From the NCBI GenBank assembly GCA_937914815.1, contig CALDMI010000044.1:1-6431 (forward strand): a stretch of DNA of 6,431 nucleotides, in the 5' to 3' direction. The notes beneath the pieces are model-generated. The model was not told the origin of the DNA. It searched no databases and saw only the letters and a program-made list of their open reading frames with translations. The translations under genes and the position numbers were made by a program. This document shows, one piece after another, positions 1 through 5,612 of this stretch (its first letter is position 1; each line of letters opens with the position of its first letter). This DNA is from an uncultured Clostridia bacterium. Lineage in GTDB: Bacteria > Bacillota > Clostridia > Oscillospirales > CAG-272.

Positions 1-1
1 T

Positions 2-976
2 GCCGACGCAGTCGAGTTCTACGACAACTTTGACAGTTACTCGAGGGCTGTCGAGTGCGAGGAAAATTCGGATAACTTCGTATACTACATGCAGAAACTC
101 TCGGTCTATGAGACAGAGGAGGAGTGGGCAGAGAACTACGACTTTATGGCTAAGTTCATGAACCTTGCGAGAAAGATTGTCACCTCCGGCGATTACGACC
201 CGCAGTATGCCGGAATGGCAGATGCAATGGTCATCTACAACCGCATGAATCCTTATTTCTGGGAGAGGATACAGGAAGAGCACAGGGCGTGGCTCGTCGA
301 TATTTACAACAAGATAAACGACTCGACAGAGTACATAGAGAAGCTTGGATACCTCACCTCCTTTGACTTCTACCTGAGCGACAACGCCTCTTCTCTTGAC
401 AGAACCGACGACACTATAAAGACATACATTCAGTTCATCGATGACTGTCGCAAAGACCTTGACATTCAGCGCGAAGATTATAAGAAAGTCCTTGAACAGA
501 ACACCACTCTCTTCAAAAATTACGTCTCGCAGATGATAGCCGCATCCGACTATGCGTCTCTCAAGGTCGCATACGATAATGCGAGAGCCTGCTACTACGC
601 CATGAATGCGGACGGCGACGGAGTTGCCGAGGCTATCGCGACATTCGAGAGCTACCGTGACTATGTCGACGCGGCAGAGCTCGCGATAACCATGATGCCC
701 GGAATTGTAAACAAGCTCCACGCGGCTGCGTCCGGGACACTCGAGGAGTATTTCGCGCTCCTTGCCGAGGGTTACAGATACTACATCTACCTTGACACGA
801 GCATTACGGCGATAGCGGACAGCGTAACCGAATACGCCGCCGCGCTCACTGCCTATGCCGAGATGGCGGGTATCGCAAATTCCGAGATAAACAACGCACA
901 GTCTGCCGTCTCCTCTGTTGAGGGGGTCGGCGCACCGGGTAACATAGCCGCGGCACTCGGCAAGCTCTTTAACTGA
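2..976 (+). CDS. C-terminal part of a helical, repeat-like protein, probably extracellular (5'-truncated)
   Basis: The frame is open from the window edge, so the first in-window ATG (89) is internal and the true start lies upstream; 324 residues are visible. I do not recognise a family. The sequence is almost wholly predicted alpha-helical, rich in Ala, Tyr, Asp and Glu, with no transmembrane segment, LPXTG or SLH anchor. Helical stretches recur with a loose pattern of Phe/Tyr-x2-Tyr, Ala-Glu and a following EE/EEY segment. Visible residues 4-34 (AVEFYDNFDSYSRAVECEE onward) resemble visible residues 209-240 (AIATFESYRDYVDAAE onward), which suggests diverged helical modules like FIVAR or other surface-protein bundles. 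The tail becomes Gly/Ala-rich and ends ALGKLFN. It sits 18 bp before the exported lyase-like gene and is presumably co-transcribed, so a surface or glycan-binding role is plausible but inferred. The missing N-terminus could hold a catalytic or binding domain. The reading frame is secure; the function is not. Confidence 0.85.
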   Translation, partial: ADAVEFYDNFDSYSRAVECEENSDNFVYYMQKLSVYETEEEWAENYDFMAKFMNLARKIVTSGDYDPQYAGMADAMVIYNRMNPYFWERIQEEHRAWLVDIYNKINDSTEYIEKLGYLTSFDFYLSDNASSLDRTDDTIKTYIQFIDDCRKDLDIQREDYKKVLEQNTTLFKNYVSQMIAASDYASLKVAYDNARACYYAMNADGDGVAEAIATFESYRDYVDAAELAITMMPGIVNKLHAAASGTLEEYFALLAEGYRYYIYLDTSITAIADSVTEYAAALTAYAEMAGIANSEINNAQSAVSSVEGVGAPGNIAAALGKLFN

Positions 977-985
977 TAAGGAGGT
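977..985 (+). promoter_or_regulatory. Strong Shine-Dalgarno for the lyase-like gene
   Basis: TAAGGAGGT begins directly after the TGA of the upstream gene and lies 9 bases before the ATG at 995. It is a near-perfect complement to the 16S rRNA 3' end. No promoter or terminator fits in the 18-bp gap, so the two genes are most likely one transcript. This site fixes the start of the 1281-codon gene. Confidence 0.9.
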
Positions 986-994
986 AAGTATAAT

Positions 995-3900
995 ATGAAA
1001 AAAAGAAACAGAATATTAAGCTTCATATTGGTTCTCGCGCTTCTTCTTTCCTCCTTTGCGGTTCTTTCCTATGCCGCCGAGGGCGACGAGGGAGAGGAGA
1101 CAACCGGTGCGAAGATATTTCTGAACCGTAATTACAACGAGGGCTGGGATTACACGAACGGTCTCGGCTCCGGCGGTACGGCAAACCTTGAGGGTAACAA
1201 GATATTCATCGATAACGAGTTTACCCGCGACGGCGAATACAACTATTTTGTAAGAATACAGAATGCGGAGATTCTGAACAAACAGGTCTTCCTGCAGTAC
1301 GATCTCGCCTCAACAAAGGGGTGCGAAAAGGTTTTTGTCGAGTTCAGAATCAAGATAGACACTCCGACGAGTTTCAAAACCGGAAGTCTGCTTTATACGA
1401 AGTCTGCGACGAAGTTCCAGGACATTCTGAATATAAAGGATAACGCGCTTTACGTCACGTCCTCCGCAGACGGTACCTCCGACCGCAAGGTAAAGGATTT
1501 TACCGGCGACTGGATAGACGTAGGTCTTGTATTCGATTACAGTGACGGCGGTGCAGCCCTCTCGATATACGTCGACGGAGAGAGACAGTCGGCTTTCTCG
1601 CTGGCGGATGAATACAGGAGCGTGCCTGCGGCATTCTTCCGTTTCCACATGAGGGCGGTTACAAGCTCTGAGGAGCTCGGACAGAATTTCTGCATAGACG
1701 ATGTCAGAATTTACGGCGGAGTTGACGATTTCACAGAGCTCCCGGCTGACGATTACGGCACGTATGTTAACACGTCTCTCAGCAAGACCATAAGTATAAA
1801 GAAGTCCGACGGCTCCGAGGAAAAGGGTCTCGACGATTACCTGAATGAGTCTCTCGCAATGAAGGTCGGCGTCGACTACATGCTTATGAACGGCAAGAAG
1901 AGAACTATATTCAATGACGGAAAGTACGGCGCGCCGGTTATGACCGACGACGGCATCGCTCTCTCGCTCGACGCGGTGCTTGAATACCTCGGATATCCCT
2001 ACTTCCTCCGCCCGGACGGAATATCCTACGATATATCCACCGGAGGCGAGGCAACCTACCTTACGATAGGGCGTAAGACGGCTACCGTCGGCGGCAAGGT
2101 CGTGACGCTGAAAATGGCTCCCGGATATGCTACCGAGGGCGATAAGAAGTACACGGTTATAGGTCTCGACGATATTGAGACGCTCTTCCCGGGCTTCTAT
2201 CTCTGCTATGACGACATGGGTCTTATCATAATATCCAAGTACGAGGATATAATAAACCGTGAAACCGGGCTTCAGAATATGATAAAACTCATGAACCGCT
2301 TCATATTCGACGACGTGACGGGCGAGCAGTTCTTCCTGGACTTCGAGGCAAAGATGAAGGAAAACGGCGGCGACCTCACGACCCACCCGAGAGTGCAGGT
2401 TACGCAGTCTACCTTTGACTCCGTAAGAGCAGAGTACGAAAAGGGTCTTGAGGAGCTCGCGAAGAACCCCGATTATGACGACGCAAGATTTCAGTTCATA
2501 AACGATAACGTTGACTGGATAAGCAGCTCATTTGACAAATTCTTCAAGAAAAACGCGAGCGGTGAGTACGAGTGGCGTTACGTCATCCCCTCAAACGGTG
2601 AGTATTTCACCGGTTCAGAGTGCACCTACGGATATTTCTATCAGCCCTACTACGTATACAAGCAGAACGCGAGCGGAGAGTACGTGATACAGCCCGGCGT
2701 CGCCGGAATTGACATGTACGGCAACCAGTGCTACGGCGACGGTTACGATGTCGGCGGCAGAAGCAAGCTCCCGGATTACTCCGGCTGGATAAAGAATTTC
2801 GGCTTTGCATATCAGATGACCGGCGATGTAAAATACGTTGAGGGCGCGTACCTCATGATAAAGGCTTTCATCAAGTGGGAGCACTGGGGTGAGGGGCACT
2901 TCCTCAACAACGCAGACGGCGTCGCTTACATAGCAACCGGCTATGACTGGCTTTACAACGGCTTTGACGATGTGGCAGACGGAGATGCGAAGCGGCAGGA
3001 GATAGCCGAGGCTATCATAAGAAAGTCGCTCTATCCCGGCTGGGCACAGTTCCACGGCATAATAGTCAATCAGTCGTCGCGTGCATCCGGCGGTTGGAAC
3101 TGGTCGAACAAGACGAACAACTGGGTCACGGTCTGTGACTCCGGCATGATGCTCGCGCTTATCGCGGTTGCGGAATATCAGGATTACAGCTTCACATCTC
3201 CCGCGACCGGCACATCACATAATTCCGGAACGCTTATGCGTGATCTCTTCACAGACATGATGGCGGACATTTCCGACTGCCTCGGAGCATACGCTCCGGA
3301 CGGCTCGTATGTCGAGTCGCCCAGTTACTGGGGATACGGTACAAACCCGTTCTTCCTTATGATTCAGTCGCTCATGACCGTTACCGGCACCGATTACGGT
3401 CTGCTCGATACCTACGGTCTTGACTTCACATGTAGCTTCGTTGTCAATATAGAGAACAACGAGGGTATGTACTGGAACTACCACGACGCAGCTTACGGCT
3501 CGATAGACACAAAGAACTTCTCTTGGTACGGTATGATGTACGGTCAGTACAATCTTATCGCTATCCGTAAGAATCAGCTTGACAGCGGTGCAAAGTCCTG
3601 TTCCTATGAGGATCTCTTCTACTATTATCCCGAGTACCAGAATGACCCCGATGTTCTGAAGAACGCGCAGCTCGAGTATTACTGGAGCGGAATAGACACC
3701 TTCGTTGCGCGCGAGAGCTGGGAGTCCGGCGCTCTTTACACCGGTCTGCACGCCGGCGCAAACCTCGTTTCGCACGGTCAGGTAGACGCGGGCAACTTCG
3801 TCTATACGAAGTACGGCGTCCGCTGGTTTACCGACCTCGGCGCGGATAACTACAACCTTACCGAGTACTGGACCACAAGCCTGCGCTACAAGCTCTACAG

Positions 3901-4840
3901 AATGAACGCAGAGGGACATAACACCGTTATAATCAAGGACGCGTCTCTCCCGTACGGTGAGGACCTTAACGGCGCTGCGAGCACCGAAAAGGTATTTTCG
4001 AACGAGCACGGCGCATACTCGATAATCAATACGACAGGCGTTTATAAGGGACTTGCAAACTCCGCGAAGAGAGGACTCCTCTTCACCTCGGACAGAAGGA
4101 CGGTTGTCATTCAGGACGAGATAACCCTTCCCGCCGCATATCACCTCTACTGGATAGCCCACACGGATATAAGCTCGCGCGGGCGCATAGAGGTATCCGT
4201 CGACGGTAAGCAGGTAGTTATGAACGACGGTAACGGGCATTACATCCGCGTCACGATGGTGACAAAGAGCTCTGCGCTGAAGTTCACGGTCGCCTCCCAG
4301 ACAACGAAGCTTCTTGACGAAACCTACGACTATCAGCACCGCTCGGATAACGGCACTACCGAGAACCCGAGAAACGGATATAAGCTCATAGTCGACTTCG
4401 GAAACGTTCTCTCGCTTAACTTTGCGGTTGTCATAGAGGACATAAGTGACAGAATGAGCACCGAGAGATTCCTTGACGATGCTGACTACACCTTCACGAG
4501 CATGAACGAGTGGGTTCCCGCCGAGACCGGCAGGCATGATAACGGAGGAGAAGGAAGCAAGATGAACATGTCCGACGTCGCTCCCGCTGTCCATGAGGCG
4601 AACAACTTCTATAAGACCGGCGCGGCGTTCGGCTCGAGACTTGTCCCGTTCTACAATCAGATGTGCAAGGCACAGGCTCTGATAGTCTACTTCAGAGAGG
4701 ATCTTACATCGGTTACAAACCGCGCGGCGCTCGCCGAGTATCAGACGATACTTGACAGCTACAACGCGTTCCGTGAGGCTGTGTCAACCTCGACAGGTAA
4801 TATGAGCCTTGTAGGCTCAAGACTTCTCGGCATGGGTTAA
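995..4840 (+). CDS. Secreted multidomain heparinase II/III-superfamily protein, probable polysaccharide lyase
   Basis: A 1281-residue exported protein. Residues 1-27 are a signal peptide: a KKRNR n-region, a hydrophobic core, and likely cleavage after SYA. Residues 40-242 look like a LamG/concanavalin-A-type beta-sandwich (FVEFRIK, VGLVFDYS, IYVDGE, CIDDVRIYGG). Residues 294-415 match the copper-amine-oxidase N-terminal-like domain (MNGKKRTIF, IALSLDAVLEYLGY, ATVGGKVVTL), a common wall-protein module without oxidase activity. Residues 425-880 form an alpha/alpha-toroid with ATGYDWLYNG (647-656), NNW (708-710) and DGSYVESPSYWGYG (769-782), where Tyr778 is the likely catalytic tyrosine. Residues 900-1150 are the heparinase II/III C-terminal beta-sandwich: SHGQVDAGNF (926-935), Asp947 and GHNTVII (974-980). 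A helical tail (about 1200-1265) follows. Family members cleave uronic-acid polysaccharides by beta-elimination; the substrate here is unknown. Gln929 replaces the usual metal-ligand His, and Trp710 stands where many relatives have His. No cell-wall anchor is seen. Fold assignment is solid; activity and PL family are not determined. Confidence 0.9.
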   Translation: MKKRNRILSFILVLALLLSSFAVLSYAAEGDEGEETTGAKIFLNRNYNEGWDYTNGLGSGGTANLEGNKIFIDNEFTRDGEYNYFVRIQNAEILNKQVFLQYDLASTKGCEKVFVEFRIKIDTPTSFKTGSLLYTKSATKFQDILNIKDNALYVTSSADGTSDRKVKDFTGDWIDVGLVFDYSDGGAALSIYVDGERQSAFSLADEYRSVPAAFFRFHMRAVTSSEELGQNFCIDDVRIYGGVDDFTELPADDYGTYVNTSLSKTISIKKSDGSEEKGLDDYLNESLAMKVGVDYMLMNGKKRTIFNDGKYGAPVMTDDGIALSLDAVLEYLGYPYFLRPDGISYDISTGGEATYLTIGRKTATVGGKVVTLKMAPGYATEGDKKYTVIGLDDIETLFPGFYLCYDDMGLIIISKYEDIINRETGLQNMIKLMNRFIFDDVTGEQFFLDFEAKMKENGGDLTTHPRVQVTQSTFDSVRAEYEKGLEELAKNPDYDDARFQFINDNVDWISSSFDKFFKKNASGEYEWRYVIPSNGEYFTGSECTYGYFYQPYYVYKQNASGEYVIQPGVAGIDMYGNQCYGDGYDVGGRSKLPDYSGWIKNFGFAYQMTGDVKYVEGAYLMIKAFIKWEHWGEGHFLNNADGVAYIATGYDWLYNGFDDVADGDAKRQEIAEAIIRKSLYPGWAQFHGIIVNQSSRASGGWNWSNKTNNWVTVCDSGMMLALIAVAEYQDYSFTSPATGTSHNSGTLMRDLFTDMMADISDCLGAYAPDGSYVESPSYWGYGTNPFFLMIQSLMTVTGTDYGLLDTYGLDFTCSFVVNIENNEGMYWNYHDAAYGSIDTKNFSWYGMMYGQYNLIAIRKNQLDSGAKSCSYEDLFYYYPEYQNDPDVLKNAQLEYYWSGIDTFVARESWESGALYTGLHAGANLVSHGQVDAGNFVYTKYGVRWFTDLGADNYNLTEYWTTSLRYKLYRMNAEGHNTVIIKDASLPYGEDLNGAASTEKVFSNEHGAYSIINTTGVYKGLANSAKRGLLFTSDRRTVVIQDEITLPAAYHLYWIAHTDISSRGRIEVSVDGKQVVMNDGNGHYIRVTMVTKSSALKFTVASQTTKLLDETYDYQHRSDNGTTENPRNGYKLIVDFGNVLSLNFAVVIEDISDRMSTERFLDDADYTFTSMNEWVPAETGRHDNGGEGSKMNMSDVAPAVHEANNFYKTGAAFGSRLVPFYNQMCKAQALIVYFREDLTSVTNRAALAEYQTILDSYNAFREAVSTSTGNMSLVGSRLLGMG

Positions 4841-4890
4841 TCCCGGCGTGAGCAGTTACGTGCAAAAACGGTAAAAAACAAATAAAAGCG

Positions 4891-4932
4891 AGGGCTGTTC
4901 CGTAAAATTCCGGAGCAGCCCTTTTGAATTTT
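4891..4932 (+). terminator. Intrinsic (Rho-independent) terminator after the lyase-like gene
   Basis: GGGCTGTTCCG (4892-4902) pairs with CGGAGCAGCCC (4911-4921) as an 11-bp stem with one G-U pair and an 8-nt loop; an A-T pair extends it by one. TTTTGAATTTT follows immediately. It lies 51 bp after the stop codon. The other side is A-rich (4863-4887), so it could also terminate transcription on the opposite strand, although no gene converges here. Confidence 0.88.
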
Positions 4933-5066
4933 CCGAAAATAAACGCGTTCTTTACGCGTATCCTCCGGGCTCGGCGGTGTGGGCACACATGGTTGCGGCG
5001 CACAGCTGACACGGGGGCGCATTGGGCGGCGGCGCACGGGCGGCGCCTCTTTTGCCGTCGCGGAAA
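4927..5066. other. GC-rich intergenic stretch without a credible gene
   Basis: No reading frame here has a ribosome binding site or a recognisable product. It contains two ACGCGT hexamers 11 bp apart (4943-4948 and 4954-4959) whose ACGCG/CGCGT parts can pair. It also holds GTGTG/CACAC arms at 4977-4981 and 4984-4988, a direct repeat GCGGCGCAC (4995-5003 and 5029-5037), and GGGCGGCG twice (5024-5031 and 5038-5045). Its central part is visibly more GC-rich than the flanking genes. It could hold a small RNA or simply be spacer; nothing shows which. Confidence 0.5.
5031..5053 (+). terminator. Possible second, weak terminator-like hairpin
   Basis: GGCGC (5031-5035) and GCGCC (5043-5047) can form a short GC stem with a 7-nt loop, followed by TCTTTT. 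Alternative pairings with the GGGCGC at 5015-5020 exist, so the fold is ambiguous. It might back up the stronger terminator at 4891-4932 or end a small transcript. The interrupted T-run and short stem make this a low-confidence call. Confidence 0.3.
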
Positions 5067-5099
5067 TTTAGGCATATTTCATAGAAAAATATCCCTAAA
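5067..5099. repeat. Interrupted inverted repeat, candidate regulator binding site
   Basis: TTTAGGCATATTT (5067-5079) is the reverse complement of AAATATCCCTAAA (5087-5099) at 12 of 13 positions, the only mismatch being C5073 against C5093. The spacer is 7 bp and the arm centres are exactly 20 bp apart, about two helical turns. It ends 21 bp upstream of the -35 box of the promoter at 5121. This spacing suits a dimeric DNA-binding protein acting on that promoter. As RNA it would be an AT-rich hairpin without a T-tract, so an operator is the better reading. The regulator is not in the window. Confidence 0.6.
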
Positions 5100-5120
5100 G
5101 CCACGCCATGGCGAAAAAGG

Positions 5121-5149
5121 TTGACAAATTACGAAATAAGTATTATAAT
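5121..5149 (+). promoter_or_regulatory. Perfect-consensus sigma-A promoter for the rhamnose mutarotase unit
   Basis: TTGACA (5121-5126), a 17-bp spacer and TATAAT (5144-5149) match the housekeeping sigma-70/sigma-A consensus at all twelve positions with the ideal spacing. The expected transcription start is about 5155-5158. It lies between the terminator at 4891 and the mutarotase gene and so defines a new transcription unit. The flanking palindromes suggest that a promoter this strong is held under control by a DNA-binding protein. Confidence 0.9.
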
Positions 5150-5161
5150 AGTAAATGGTTT

Positions 5162-5175
5162 GCGGCATGTGCCGC
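5162..5175. promoter_or_regulatory. Palindrome just downstream of the transcription start, operator or hairpin
   Basis: GCGGCA-TG-TGCCGC is a perfect inverted repeat with 6-bp arms, starting about 6 bases into the predicted transcript. A repressor bound here would block promoter clearance; alternatively the RNA could fold as a 5' stabilising hairpin. No regulator gene is present to support either reading. Confidence 0.45.
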
Positions 5176-5253
5176 GGATATTTCCCCGGGGCTCATATCG
5201 GCGTTTTCGCGCCGCGGTGCCCGTCATTGCCGGAGGTGTCATACACAGGCAGC

Positions 5254-5259
5254 GGAGGT
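5254..5259 (+). promoter_or_regulatory. Shine-Dalgarno deciding the mutarotase start
   Basis: GGAGGT lies 8 bases before the ATG at 5268, separated by a T-rich spacer. The same frame stays open upstream to 5121, but that extension overlaps the promoter itself, so this site and the family alignment both fix the start at 5268. An identical GGAGGT at 5232-5237 has no start codon at a usable distance. Confidence 0.85.
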
Positions 5260-5267
5260 TTTTTTAC

Positions 5268-5585
5268 ATGGAAAGATATGCATGGTGCGGCAGGGTCAAG
5301 GACGGAAAGATAGAAGAGTACAAGCGCCGTCATGACGAGATCTGGCCGGAGATGAAAAAGCTCTTAAAGGACAGCGGAATAGAGAACTATTCCATATGGA
5401 ATGTTGACGACAGGCTTTTCGGATACTATGAATGTAAGTTCGGTGCGGACTACGCCGCCCGTATGCAGGGAGGAAGTGAAATAGTCAAGAAGTGGGACGA
5501 GTATATGGACGATATACTCGAGATCGAGCGCGACCCGGTGACCGGAGCGCAGAAGAAGCTTGTTGAGGTTTTCCGCCTCGACTGA
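5268..5585 (+). CDS. rhaM: L-rhamnose mutarotase
   Basis: The 105-residue product matches L-rhamnose mutarotase (RhaM/RhaU/YiiL family; the E. coli protein is 104 residues). This cytoplasmic dimer interconverts the alpha and beta anomers of L-rhamnose, feeding the isomerase step of rhamnose use. The diagnostic segment EEYKRRHDEIWPEM (16-29) contains His22, which aligns with the catalytic His22 of the E. coli enzyme; Tyr41 in NYSIWN is also kept. KKWDEYMDDIL (74-84) corresponds to the QRWWKYM region, with one of the two tryptophans replaced by Asp. The C-terminus LVEVFRLD matches the family's LQEVFYLP ending. The start at 5268 gives exact family length and has a good ribosome binding site. It is the first gene after a consensus promoter and probably shares a transcript with the lipid kinase 27 bp downstream. 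No other rhamnose gene is in the window. The family call is confident; in vivo sugar specificity is inferred. Confidence 0.93.
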   Translation: MERYAWCGRVKDGKIEEYKRRHDEIWPEMKKLLKDSGIENYSIWNVDDRLFGYYECKFGADYAARMQGGSEIVKKWDEYMDDILEIERDPVTGAQKKLVEVFRLD

Positions 5586-5598
5586 CAAAACAAAAATC

Positions 5599-5604
5599 AG
5601 GAGA
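5599..5604 (+). promoter_or_regulatory. Shine-Dalgarno for the lipid kinase gene
   Basis: AGGAGA lies 8 bases before the ATG at 5613. The 27-bp gap after the mutarotase stop codon holds no promoter or terminator, which supports co-transcription. Confidence 0.8.
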
Positions 5605-5612
5605 ATCAAATA

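Larger units (their letters stand above)
5156..5267 (+). other. Structured, GC-rich 5' leader of the mutarotase mRNA
   Basis: About 110 nt separate the predicted transcription start from the ATG. GCGGCA/TGCCGC (5162-5175) forms a near-loopless palindrome. CGGCG/CGCCG (5199-5203 and 5210-5214) forms a short hairpin. TGCC-GGAG-GTGT-CAT-ACAC-A-GGCA (5228-5251) can fold with the first GGAGGT (5232-5237) partly in its internal loop and partly in its stem, just before the functional Shine-Dalgarno. GATAT and ATATC flank CCCCGGGG (5177-5199). I do not recognise a known riboswitch, T-box or protein leader. A regulatory role is inferred from length and structure only. Confidence 0.45.

Noticed and set aside
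1310..2386. 358-codon antisense reading frame over the lyase N-terminal half
   Set aside because: Same complementary-register effect, overlapping the LamG-like and copper-amine-oxidase-N-like coding region; no recognisable product.
3215..4594. 459-codon antisense reading frame inside the lyase gene
   Set aside because: It uses exactly the complementary codon register of the sense gene. It stays open because the sense gene avoids TTA, CTA and TCA codons. The product resembles nothing, while the sense strand has clear domains.
4713..5075. Antisense Arg/Pro-rich frames over the end of the lyase gene and the spacer
   Set aside because: Low-complexity translation of GC-rich DNA that crosses the terminator; no ribosome binding site or family match.
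5232..5237. First GGAGGT in the leader as the ribosome binding site of a leader peptide
   Set aside because: No ATG, GTG or TTG at a suitable distance opens a meaningful frame; the identical site at 5254 is the one correctly spaced for rhaM.
5121..5267. In-frame N-terminal extension of the mutarotase beginning at a TTG
   Set aside because: The start overlaps the -35 box and the extension covers the promoter and leader. The ATG at 5268 has a good ribosome binding site and gives the exact family length with His22 in register.
5108..5335. 75-codon frame starting MAKKVDKLRN
   Set aside because: Its start lies upstream of the promoter, it has no ribosome binding site, and it runs out of frame into rhaM.
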